This document shows, in pieces, positions 1 to 7,313 of a DNA stretch of 9,854 nt. The DNA comes from Flavobacteriaceae bacterium (GTDB taxonomy: Bacteria > Bacteroidota > Bacteroidia > Flavobacteriales > Flavobacteriaceae). Location: positions 1-9,854 of the forward strand of contig JAQWON010000003.1 in NCBI GenBank assembly GCA_029245825.1. The letters run 5' to 3'. Within the stretch, counting starts at the first letter, position 1. Every line of letters starts with the position of its first letter. The notes beneath the pieces are model-generated. The model was not told the origin of the DNA. It ran no database searches and worked only from the letters and a program-made list of their open reading frames with translations. Position numbers and translations under genes: made by a program.

Positions 1-1448
1 ATTTTTTCAAAAAAAGTATATGAGCTTTCCTGACAAATACAAATTATATTATCATCATATAGTTGAGCTGATATATACTCACTTTGATCTTTAAAATCAT
101 TTAATAAATATTTATTAGCTGAAACTTCATCATTTTTAAGTATATAATTTTTATATCTAGCTTCCATAGATTTTATGGCAGCTCTTGCATGAGAAGGGAA
201 ACCAATTTGTGGAAGAACATCAACATTTCTTTTTTTAGCATATTTTAGGATTTCAATAAATTCATCCTTTGTGTAAAATCCAGAACCGCTATTGTCAGAA
301 AAAGCTCCAGAGCCATACATAGGGATTAATTTATCAGTTTCATCTTTTGTAAAACCTCTTTTACTTCCGATTTGTGTTAATTCAGGTATTCCAGGAATTT
401 CTAGTCTCCATCCTTCATCATCTGTTAGTCTAAAATCTAATTTATTTAGTTTAAAGTGAGTCATGTAATCTATAACTTGCTTTACTTTATTTATTCCATA
501 AAAGTTTCTACTAGCATCAAGTAAGAATCCTCTATATTTAAACCTAGGACTGTCTTTTATTGAAATAATGGGCAATTTTTTGTTTTCATTTTCTGAAATT
601 AATAACAATTGATGAAGGGATTCAAAAGCATATAGTACTCCAGAGTAATCACTTGCTCTTATTTCAATTATATCTTCTTTTATTTTAAGAGAATATTCTT
701 CCTTATTAAAATTACTATCATACTTCACGAAACCATTAGCTTCCTTTTTATTATTAAATTCAATTTTAACTGAGGTGCTATTTTTAATTCTCGTTAAGAG
801 AATTAAAGTATCAATCTCAATTTTATTTGTATAATTAATAATTAATTCTTTTGGAGTATCTCTATATTTATTTTGAAAAATCATTTCCTTCGGATTTGGA
901 ATTATCCAATTAAGCTGATCATTTGATAAAACAGAAAGACCACTCATTGAATTATATTTATCTTTTGGCGAATCATGATTGAGTTTATCTAAATTTTTAG
1001 CATTTCTCCAATTAAAAGTTAGAGGAAGATTAAATAATTCATCAGTTTCATGATTTCTTATAAATGCACCAAGAGGTCCATAGGGTTTTCTCTTTAGTAT
1101 TCCTTTTTGAGAAAATGAAAAATTAATTTTTTCATTAGGCTTTATTGAATAATTTGAATCGAAAGTCAGAATATAATATGCTTGACCAGTAACATATTCA
1201 AATGAGATTCCTTTTGGAAGACTTTCTGGAATTATTCCAGCATGCATTTGATTCCAATGTAAAGACCATTTCTCTCCCTTTAAAGTTTTATTAGATGTAT
1301 TTGTAATTTCAAGATTAATCTTCATTTGATCTTTTTCTAGATCAAATTCTTCAATCGTAAAAATAAAAGGATTTTCTTTTTTTAAAGAATTGTCATTTTG
1401 ACAAGAAAAGAAGATTAAAAAACAAAAAATAAAGTTTAAAAATTTCAT
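1..1448 (-). CDS. GH20 beta-N-acetylhexosaminidase (chitobiase-like lipoprotein), C-terminus outside window
   Basis: This is a family 20 glycoside hydrolase, expected to remove terminal N-acetylglucosamine from chitin oligosaccharides or other amino-sugar glycans in the periplasm or at the outer membrane. I translated it from the complement; 482 codons are present and the reading frame runs off the left edge without a stop. The N-terminus (MKFLNFIFCFLIFFSC) is a lipoprotein-type signal with lipid cysteine C16. A CHB_HEX-like domain follows (about residues 22-165, with the WSLHWNQ motif), then a GH20 N-terminal domain (about 185-300), then the catalytic barrel from about 303. In the barrel, DASRNF (R314), LTDDEGWRLEIPG (D343, D344, W347) and SHARAA (H420) match the chitobiase branch. 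The Asp-Glu catalytic pair should lie in the missing C-terminal part. Two motifs depart from the usual form: PQIGFPSH replaces PEIDMPxH, and R340 replaces the His of HLSDDEGW. The family call is firm, but activity and exact substrate are not shown. Confidence 0.9.
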   Translation of the reverse strand, partial: MKFLNFIFCFLIFFSCQNDNSLKKENPFIFTIEEFDLEKDQMKINLEITNTSNKTLKGEKWSLHWNQMHAGIIPESLPKGISFEYVTGQAYYILTFDSNYSIKPNEKINFSFSQKGILKRKPYGPLGAFIRNHETDELFNLPLTFNWRNAKNLDKLNHDSPKDKYNSMSGLSVLSNDQLNWIIPNPKEMIFQNKYRDTPKELIINYTNKIEIDTLILLTRIKNSTSVKIEFNNKKEANGFVKYDSNFNKEEYSLKIKEDIIEIRASDYSGVLYAFESLHQLLLISENENKKLPIISIKDSPRFKYRGFLLDASRNFYGINKVKQVIDYMTHFKLNKLDFRLTDDEGWRLEIPGIPELTQIGSKRGFTKDETDKLIPMYGSGAFSDNSGSGFYTKDEFIEILKYAKKRNVDVLPQIGFPSHARAAIKSMEARYKNYILKNDEVSANKYLLNDFKDQSEYISAQLYDDNIICICQESSYTFFEK

Positions 1449-1644
1449 AAAGCCTAATCATTGAAAATTTATTATCCTATGTAAGATAGGAAACTATTGA
1501 GCAATTCTATGTTATAGACTTTGAAAATTATTTAATCCATTTACCAGCTTTTACAGAACATTAAATTTTAAGATAATAAAAGGCTAAAGTTTAAACTCTT
1601 TTTTTTACATTAAAGAAATATTTACTTATTAAATTAAAAAAAAC
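1449..1644. promoter_or_regulatory. Divergent intergenic region between the GH20 and M14 genes
   Basis: This 196-bp stretch separates two genes transcribed away from each other, so it must hold a promoter for each. It is very AT-rich. I found no clean copy of the Bacteroidetes -7 element (TAnnTTTG) on either strand. The nearest is TAGACTTTG around 1515-1523, which has three bases in the spacer instead of two. I found no gene, RNA or repeat here apart from the small inverted repeat listed separately. Calling it a double promoter region is inference from gene orientation. Confidence 0.5.
1475..1491. repeat. Short perfect inverted repeat in the GH20 leader
   Basis: TCCTAT and ATAGGA form a perfect 6-bp inverted repeat around a 5-base spacer, GTAAG. 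It ends 27 bases upstream of the GH20 start codon. It has no T-tract on either side that would make it a terminator. It could be an operator or a small mRNA hairpin, but a repeat this short in AT-rich DNA can also arise by chance. Confidence 0.4.
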
Positions 1645-4161
1645 ATGAGGTACTTATTATTTTTATTTATTGGCTGCTACATAAAATTATTTCCCCAAAA
1701 TGAAATAGTAGATTTAAATTATTTTTTTTCTCATCAAGAAATTGTTTTTGACGATTCAATTCCAACCCCCGAAAGTATTATTGGTCATGAGGTTGGGGAA
1801 TGGCATATAACTCATGACAAGCTTATACAATACATGAGAGTCCTCGCTAAATCATCTGATAGAATTACAATCGAAAATAGAGGTTTTACTTATGAAGACA
1901 GACCATTAATTCTGCTAACAATTACCTCTTCAGAAAATCATCAAAATATTGATCAAATAAAAAAAGATCATAAAGAAATTTCTAATGGAAACGAATTTGA
2001 TGATTTTAACAATTCACCATTAATAATATATCAAGGATTTTCTATTCATGGAAATGAGCCGAGTGGATCAAACGCTAGTTTATTACTTGCATATTATTTA
2101 GCTGCATCCAAAAGTAATTTTATAGATAACTTATTAAAAAACACTATAATTCTATTAGATCCTTCATTTAATCCAGATGGATTACAGCGTTTTGCATATT
2201 GGGCAAATACAAATAGAAGTATCAATTTAAATCCTGATCCTAATGAAAGAGAATACAGTGAGGTATGGCCAGGTGGAAGAACAAATCATTATTGGTTTGA
2301 CATGAATAGGGATTGGCTTCCAGTTCAGCTGCCAGAATCAAAAGCAAGAATTAAATCCTATAATGAATGGCTTCCAAATATTCTTACTGACCATCATGAA
2401 ATGGGCTCAAATGCAACTTTTTTCTTTCAACCAGGAATTCCTTCCAGAACTCACCCCTTAACCCCTCAGTTAAATCAGGAATTAACAAAAAAGATTGCTG
2501 AATTTCATGTAAAAGAATTTAACAAAATAGGATCACTATACTATTCTGAAGAAAGTTTTGATGACTTTTATTACGGTAAAGGATCTACTTTCCCAGATAT
2601 CAATGGAGGTGTTGGAATATTATTTGAACAAGCAAGTTCAAGAGGACATATTCAAGAAACTGCAAATGGAATATTAACATTTCCATTTACAATTAAGAAT
2701 CAATTAACCGCTGCTATTTCAACTCTAAAGGCTGGATTAAATTTGAAAGAAGATCTTCTTAAATATCAATATAATTTTTATAAAAATGCTAGGGAAGAAT
2801 CATCAAAATTAAGGAATAAGGCAATAATTTTTGGAGATAATAAAGATAGAGCTAGAACCATGCACTTAGCCGAAATTTTAAACAGACATGAGATAGAATT
2901 TTACCATTTAAAGCAGGATATAAAACATAAAGGAATTTTTTATAAAAAAAACAATTCCTTCATTGTTCCTAAAAAACAAAAAAAGTCAAGACTAATTAAT
3001 GCTATGTTTGAATCAAGGACCAAATTTAAAGACAGTCTATTTTATGATGTTTCTGCATGGACTTTACCCCTAGCCTTTAACTTAGATTATGATATGAATT
3101 TTGATATCAGCAATGCAGGAAAAATTGCAAATTCGAAAACTTTAAATGAAAAAATAGGTGGAGTTTCAAAAAAAACAAACTATGCATACTTAATGGAATG
3201 GCATGAATACTATACCCCAAATATTTTAAACGAAATTTTAGATAATGATATGATTGCAAAAGTTGCATTAAAAAGATTTAAAATAGATGGGAAAGTATTT
3301 GATTATGGAACCATTTTAATTCCAGTTTTTAATAAGGAGATTGAAGGTACTTATGAGTTTCTCGATAAACTTGCAAAAGAAAACTCTGTTGTTATACATG
3401 GAGTAGATACTGGAATCGCTGAAGGTATTGATCTTGGAAGTAATAATTTCAGAAAAATAAACAAACAGAAAATTGCTTTATTAGTTGGAGATGGCATTAG
3501 TTCATATGATGCAGGTGAAATATGGCACTTACTCGATACAAGATATAACATTAAAGTAACCAAACTGGATGTAAGGAATTTACCAAACATAGAAATTGAC
3601 AAGTATTCAACTATTATTTTGCCAAATAGTCAAGGTTTAAATGACAACAACTCTTCTAAAATTAAAAAATGGATAGAGAATGGAGGAGCACTTATAGCTT
3701 ATAAAAATTCTTTGAAATGGGTTAAAAAAACAGGTCTTGCAAAATATAATTTCAAGGAGAACAATAGAACGGCAAAAAATATAAATTTTGAAGAAAAAAG
3801 AAGTTATTTTGGAGCTCAAGCAATTGGAGGAGCTATATTTAAAGCTAAAACTGACAGAACTCACCCAATAAATTTTGGTTATAAAAATAATTCTATTTCT
3901 TTATTTAGAAATAGCACAATATTTTTGGAAGCTGAAAAAAATAGTTATGATAATCCAATTATATATTCAGATAAACCATTATTGAGCGGATATATTTCTA
4001 AGGAGAATCTAGATAGTTTAAAATCAACTGTGCCTCTTAAAATAAATAAAGTAAATAAAGGAAAAATTATTTCCATTACTGATAATACAAACTTTAGAGC
4101 ATTCTGGTATGGAACTAACAAATTATTGATAAATGCTATATTTTTTAATGCTCAGTTTTAA
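1645..4161 (+). CDS. Secreted M14-family zinc metallopeptidase with C-terminal GATase1-like domain
   Basis: This 838-residue protein is a zinc carboxypeptidase-type peptidase of the large form common in Bacteroidetes. It probably acts in the periplasm on imported or external peptides. A hydrophobic N-terminus (about residues 1-18) looks like a signal peptide. The motif GEWHITHD, about residues 51-58, is typical of this family just before the catalytic domain. The zinc site fits HGNE (H135, E138) plus the His in DHHEMGSN (probably H251). NPDG (177-180) and FDMNRDW (N221, R222) match substrate-binding positions, and E328 in ILFEQASSRG is placed like the general-base Glu. Spacing between these residues agrees with classical M14 enzymes. 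Residues about 608-690 (IALLVGDGISSYDAGE, then STIILPNSQG) resemble a class I glutamine amidotransferase fold and probably have no amidotransferase role. It starts at ATG without a Shine-Dalgarno sequence. The oxidoreductase follows after 32 bp, suggesting cotranscription. The substrate is unknown. Confidence 0.92.
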   Translation: MRYLLFLFIGCYIKLFPQNEIVDLNYFFSHQEIVFDDSIPTPESIIGHEVGEWHITHDKLIQYMRVLAKSSDRITIENRGFTYEDRPLILLTITSSENHQNIDQIKKDHKEISNGNEFDDFNNSPLIIYQGFSIHGNEPSGSNASLLLAYYLAASKSNFIDNLLKNTIILLDPSFNPDGLQRFAYWANTNRSINLNPDPNEREYSEVWPGGRTNHYWFDMNRDWLPVQLPESKARIKSYNEWLPNILTDHHEMGSNATFFFQPGIPSRTHPLTPQLNQELTKKIAEFHVKEFNKIGSLYYSEESFDDFYYGKGSTFPDINGGVGILFEQASSRGHIQETANGILTFPFTIKNQLTAAISTLKAGLNLKEDLLKYQYNFYKNAREESSKLRNKAIIFGDNKDRARTMHLAEILNRHEIEFYHLKQDIKHKGIFYKKNNSFIVPKKQKKSRLINAMFESRTKFKDSLFYDVSAWTLPLAFNLDYDMNFDISNAGKIANSKTLNEKIGGVSKKTNYAYLMEWHEYYTPNILNEILDNDMIAKVALKRFKIDGKVFDYGTILIPVFNKEIEGTYEFLDKLAKENSVVIHGVDTGIAEGIDLGSNNFRKINKQKIALLVGDGISSYDAGEIWHLLDTRYNIKVTKLDVRNLPNIEIDKYSTIILPNSQGLNDNNSSKIKKWIENGGALIAYKNSLKWVKKTGLAKYNFKENNRTAKNINFEEKRSYFGAQAIGGAIFKAKTDRTHPINFGYKNNSISLFRNSTIFLEAEKNSYDNPIIYSDKPLLSGYISKENLDSLKSTVPLKINKVNKGKIISITDNTNFRAFWYGTNKLLINAIFFNAQF

Positions 4162-4193
4162 AAGATAAATTAAATATTCTTTTATTTTTTAAT

Positions 4194-5315
4194 ATGATTA
4201 GCTACTGGGAAAAAACAGAGTTTTTAAAATATGATTTAATCATAGTTGGAGGTGGAATAGTAGGTTTATTTACTGCTTTAGAGTTTTTAAATAATCATCC
4301 CAACTCTAAAGTCGCAGTTTTTGATAAGGGAATTTTCCCTGATGGTGCAAGTACAAAAAATGCCGGATTTGCATGTTTTGGATCTCTATCTGAACTTATT
4401 GAAGATAATTTATTATTAAATAACAATGCATTACTTGAACTAGTAGAAAATAGAGTTAAGGGATTAGAGATCCTTAGAAAAACTATTGGTGACAAAAAAA
4501 TAGATTTTCAACAACTTGGAGGAAATGAGCTTTACTTCAGTGCAATTGACAAGCTTTTAGATAAAATCAATCACTACAACGAATTACTTAAACCTATCTT
4601 TAAAAAAAGAGTGTATTTTTTAAAAAATGATTTTATTGAAAATTTTGGATTATCAAAAGAACGTATCAAAAGCCTAATTCACACTCCATTTGAAGGTCAA
4701 ATTAATACAGGTAAAACAATTTATTTCTTGCAAAAGAAAATCAAAGAATTAGGAGGGGTAATATATACCAACACCAATGTTGAAAAAATTATCTATGAAC
4801 CAAAAAAAAACAAGGTTATTGTTAAAAAAAATAAAATTCATTTTGAATCCAAGTTTTTGGCTATTTGCACAAATGCCTTTGCGAAAAAATGGTTCCCAAA
4901 GGAGGACATAAATCCTGGAAGAGGAATGGTCATGGTTACTAAGCCAATAAAAAATTTAAAAATAAAGGGATGTTTTCACTATGAAAAGGGATTTAATTAT
5001 TTTAGAAATGTTGATGAAAGAATAATGATAGGCGGTGGTAGAAATTTAGATTTTCAAAAGGAGAGCACAACTGAACATGGAATAAATTCAAAAATAAAAA
5101 AGAAATTAATTAATGATTTAAAGGAATTTATTATTCCTAATAAAAAGTTTCAAATAGACATGGAGTGGTCTGGAATTATGGCCTTTGGAAAAACAAAAAT
5201 GCCAATAGTGAAATCTATTTCTGAGGGAGTAGCTATTGGTGTTCGAATTGGCGGGATGGGAATGGCAATAGGAAGTGTTGTAGGCAAAAAAACTTATGAA
5301 CATCTAAACATATAA
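4194..5315 (+). CDS. FAD-dependent oxidoreductase of the DAO (D-amino acid oxidase-like) family
   Basis: This 373-residue flavoprotein belongs to the DAO superfamily, which oxidises amines or amino acids such as glycine, sarcosine and D-amino acids. The dinucleotide-binding beta-alpha-beta unit is at the N-terminus: YDLIIVGGGIVGL with G19, G21 and G24, and acidic D44 at the end of the second strand for the FAD ribose. GASTKNAGFA (51-60) is the second FAD-contacting loop. The C-terminal GGMGMAIG (353-360) closes the FAD site. No signal peptide or membrane segment is visible, so it is probably cytoplasmic. It follows the M14 peptidase by 32 bp, and it is tempting to link peptide breakdown to amino-acid oxidation, but that is only inference. 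Alternatives within the superfamily include a ThiO-like glycine oxidase or an MnmC2-like tRNA-modification oxidase; the sequence alone does not decide between them. The family assignment is firm, the substrate open. Confidence 0.87.
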   Translation: MISYWEKTEFLKYDLIIVGGGIVGLFTALEFLNNHPNSKVAVFDKGIFPDGASTKNAGFACFGSLSELIEDNLLLNNNALLELVENRVKGLEILRKTIGDKKIDFQQLGGNELYFSAIDKLLDKINHYNELLKPIFKKRVYFLKNDFIENFGLSKERIKSLIHTPFEGQINTGKTIYFLQKKIKELGGVIYTNTNVEKIIYEPKKNKVIVKKNKIHFESKFLAICTNAFAKKWFPKEDINPGRGMVMVTKPIKNLKIKGCFHYEKGFNYFRNVDERIMIGGGRNLDFQKESTTEHGINSKIKKKLINDLKEFIIPNKKFQIDMEWSGIMAFGKTKMPIVKSISEGVAIGVRIGGMGMAIGSVVGKKTYEHLNI

Positions 5316-5361
5316 TCTTTAAATCTAATTCGAATCTTTATTTTTTATTTGTATTTTTAGC

Positions 5362-6510
5362 TTGAGTCAAAAAAAATACCTTTTGAAAGATAATTTATCA
5401 ATTTTTTTCATTTTTATTCTAACCTACATTCCATCATGTAGTGCTCAAGAAAACCCTCCTCTAGTTAAGACCCCTGAAAAAAAAGAATATACTTATGAAG
5501 TCATAATGGATGGAATTAATATTCCATGGGGTTTTTGTTTTATTTCCGCTAATAAAATTTTAGTTACAGAAAAATCAGGAAAATTATATTTAGTTGAAGA
5601 CTCAAGCAAAATAGAAATTTCAGGTCTGCCAGAAGTTTATGTAAGAGGTCAGGGAGGGCTTTTAGATGTTGCCACTCATCCTAATTTCAATGAAAATAAT
5701 CTTATATATTTTACAGTTTCTACAAATATTGAGGGTGACATTGGAGGAAACACTGCATTTTATCAGGCAAAACTTGTTGATAATAGATTAGAGGATCTAA
5801 AACTATTTTACAAGGCTATCCCAAACACCAAAAAAGCTCAGCACTTTGGATCAAGGATAGTTTTTGATGACACAGGACATGTTTTTTTTACAATTGGAGA
5901 TCGCGGTAATAGAGACCTAAATCCTCAAGATCTTGCTAGAGATGGTGGAAAAGTCTACAGATTAAATCTTGATGGATCAATCCCAAATGACAATCCATTT
6001 TTTAATGAAAAATCAGAAATTAAAAAAGCTGTTTTTTCATTTGGCCACCGAAATCCTCAAGGAATGATTATTCACCCAGAATCAGATGAAATATGGCTTC
6101 ATGAACATGGCCCAAAAGGAGGGGATGAAATAAACATTGTTGAATCTGGAGAAAATTATGGTTGGCCAAAAATTACTTATGGCGTAAATTACAGTGGAAC
6201 AACAATAACAGAAAACACAAGCATGCCTGGACTAAAACAACCTTTTTACTATTGGGTCCCATCAATAGCCCCCAGTGGAATGGCTTTTTCAACCTCTGGG
6301 ATATATGAAAAGTGGAAAGGAAATCTTTTTGTAGGTTCATTAAAATATAGATATCTAGAAAGACTTGTCATAAACAACAAAAAAGTTGTTGAAAGAGAAA
6401 AAATTCTTGAAAACGTTGGAAGAGTGAGAGATGTAAGAGAAGGACCTGACGGATATTTATACATTGCTGTTGAAGGAAAAGGAATTTTAAAAATTGTTCA
6501 AAAAAAATGA
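5362..6510 (+). CDS. PQQ-dependent sugar dehydrogenase (GSDH family), exported, probable TTG start
   Basis: The 382-residue product is a soluble beta-propeller sugar dehydrogenase of the glucose/sorbosone dehydrogenase family, like E. coli YliI. Such enzymes oxidise aldoses to lactones in the periplasm and pass electrons from PQQ to a carrier. Family motifs are GQGGLLDVATHPNF (about 96-109), QHFGSRIVFDD with probable catalytic H161, IGDRGNRD (178-185), FGHRNPQG with R229, HEHGPKGGDEIN (247-258) and NYGWP (265-269). The N-terminus carries a hydrophobic segment ending in PSCSAQ, so it is either a lipoprotein (C26) or cleaved after A28. No ATG occurs between the in-frame stop at 5326-5328 and this segment, and the first in-frame ATG would remove the signal, so TTG at 5362 is the best start; TTG at 5383 is also possible. 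Its end overlaps the cytochrome gene by 4 nt. The actual sugar is unknown. Confidence 0.9.
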   Translation: MSQKKYLLKDNLSIFFIFILTYIPSCSAQENPPLVKTPEKKEYTYEVIMDGINIPWGFCFISANKILVTEKSGKLYLVEDSSKIEISGLPEVYVRGQGGLLDVATHPNFNENNLIYFTVSTNIEGDIGGNTAFYQAKLVDNRLEDLKLFYKAIPNTKKAQHFGSRIVFDDTGHVFFTIGDRGNRDLNPQDLARDGGKVYRLNLDGSIPNDNPFFNEKSEIKKAVFSFGHRNPQGMIIHPESDEIWLHEHGPKGGDEINIVESGENYGWPKITYGVNYSGTTITENTSMPGLKQPFYYWVPSIAPSGMAFSTSGIYEKWKGNLFVGSLKYRYLERLVINNKKVVEREKILENVGRVRDVREGPDGYLYIAVEGKGILKIVQKK

Positions 6511-6911
6511 AGTTATTCTTCAGCTTCTTATCAATAGTAACTATAACACAATTTTTATGGCTACAACAAAACAAACCATTAAAAGAAAGCATTATAAGAG
6601 GAAATGAAATATATAATGACTTTTGTGTCCAATGTCACCTAGAAAATGGTGAAGGAGTCGCTGGTATTTTCCCTCCATTATCTAATTCTGATTATTTATT
6701 AAATAATGTTACAGAAAGTATTTATGGAATAAAATATGGAATGGAAGGACCCATTACAGTCAATGGAGAATTATATGATGGCATTATGGTAAGTCAGGGT
6801 TTAGATAACGAAGAAATTGCTGATGTAATGAATTACATATTAAACAGTTGGGGAAATTCCTATGATGATCGGCTCATTACTCGAAGTATAGTAAATGATA
6901 TAGAAAAATAA
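6507..6911 (+). CDS. Small exported class I c-type cytochrome, likely partner of the sugar dehydrogenase
   Basis: This 134-residue protein has a hydrophobic signal segment (about residues 3-19) and one haem-attachment site, CVQCH (C40, C43, H44), preceded by the usual GNEIYNDF helix. PPLSNSDYL (56-64) is typical of class I cytochromes c. M94 in DGIMVSQG is a good candidate for the distal haem ligand, and EEIADVMNYILNSWGN (102-117) is the C-terminal helix that packs on the haem. Its start overlaps the dehydrogenase stop in ATGA (6507-6510), so the two are very probably translationally coupled. I infer that it takes electrons from the upstream PQQ enzyme and passes them toward the terminal oxidase. 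The haem protein call is secure; the partner assignment rests on gene order and known chemistry of such pairs. Confidence 0.92.
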   Translation: MKLFFSFLSIVTITQFLWLQQNKPLKESIIRGNEIYNDFCVQCHLENGEGVAGIFPPLSNSDYLLNNVTESIYGIKYGMEGPITVNGELYDGIMVSQGLDNEEIADVMNYILNSWGNSYDDRLITRSIVNDIEK

Positions 6912-6921
6912 TTTTCACATC

Positions 6922-7227
6922 ATGGGGTTAAAGAAAATTTTATCTAAAATCCGGAAACAAATTTATGTTGTAACCTTCTTGATATTTTTAATATGGATGC
7001 TTTTTCTAGACACCCATTCAATGAAAATACACATGGAATTAAATCAAGAAATTAGCGAATTAGAAATAGAGAAAAAAGAGCTAAAAAAATTGATTACAGA
7101 AGACAAAAGTAACATAAATCAACTTATGACAATTGATAGTTTGGAACGTTTTGCAAGAGAAAAATATGGTCATAAAAGAGAAGAGGAAACCATTTTTTAC
7201 ATTGAGTTTAAGGACAGTATTAATTAA
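6922..7227 (+). CDS. DivIC/FtsB-like septum formation initiator protein
   Basis: This 101-residue protein has the layout of the FtsB/DivIC family: a short basic cytoplasmic N-terminus (KKILSKIRKQ), one transmembrane helix (about residues 13-30), then a charged coiled coil (about 36-62, with ELNQEISELEIEKKELKK), then a conserved-looking tail (SLERFAREKYGHKREEE). Family members join FtsL and FtsQ in the divisome and help activate septal peptidoglycan synthesis. It sits 10 bp after the cytochrome gene and 86 bp before parA, so it could be read from either the upstream operon or as a lead-in to the segregation genes. Length agrees with the family. Small single-helix coiled-coil proteins are easily confused, but the ERFAREKYG segment after the coiled coil supports the call. 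Confidence 0.8.
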   Translation: MGLKKILSKIRKQIYVVTFLIFLIWMLFLDTHSMKIHMELNQEISELEIEKKELKKLITEDKSNINQLMTIDSLERFAREKYGHKREEETIFYIEFKDSIN

Positions 7228-7313
7228 TTAAAATTTCCATAAAAAATCTAGTTAATTTTTTTTTTACAAGGAGATAATTAATCGTATTTTTAGGACTTAA
7301 TTACAAGTGATTC
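7228..7313 (+). promoter_or_regulatory. Leader and probable promoter region upstream of parA
   Basis: This 86-bp gap is the longest on the plus strand after the first gene, and is the natural place for a promoter of the parA-parB-DUF5683-dapB cluster. It has a run of ten T (7256-7265), which with AAAAAAT (7241-7247) could form a weak all-A/T hairpin. AAGGAG (7268-7273) looks like a ribosome-binding site but lies about 40 bases before the parA ATG with no usable start after it. TATTTTTA (7285-7292) is one base off the Bacteroidetes -7 motif. None of these is strong on its own. Confidence 0.35.

Noticed and set aside
1604..1632. TTTACA and TATTAA at 17-bp spacing, like an E. coli sigma-70 promoter before the M14 gene
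   Set aside because: The Bacteroidetes primary sigma factor uses a different consensus, the match is expected by chance in such AT-rich DNA, and it would leave a leader of only a few bases.
3351..3864. Open reading frames on the minus strand inside the M14 gene (3351-3602 and 3637-3864)
   Set aside because: They lie fully opposite a well-conserved coding sequence, show no recognisable domain, and are the kind of opposite-strand shadow expected in AT-rich genes.
4973..4987. Palindrome TTTTCA-CTA-TGAAAA, reminiscent of a parS site
   Set aside because: parS is an even 16-base palindrome with a central CG (TGTTTCACGTGAAACA). This one has an odd spacer, lacks the central ACGT, and lies inside the oxidoreductase coding sequence. 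I saw no good parS match anywhere in the window.
6249..6592. Minus-strand open reading frames opposite the dehydrogenase-cytochrome junction
   Set aside because: Both real genes there have clear family motifs. The opposite-strand translations are low-complexity Phe/Leu-rich sequence with no known features.
7241..7265. AAAAAAT/ATTTTTT hairpin followed by T-run as an intrinsic terminator after the DivIC-like gene
   Set aside because: The stem has no G-C pairs and would be very unstable, so I note it only as a weak possibility in the leader entry.
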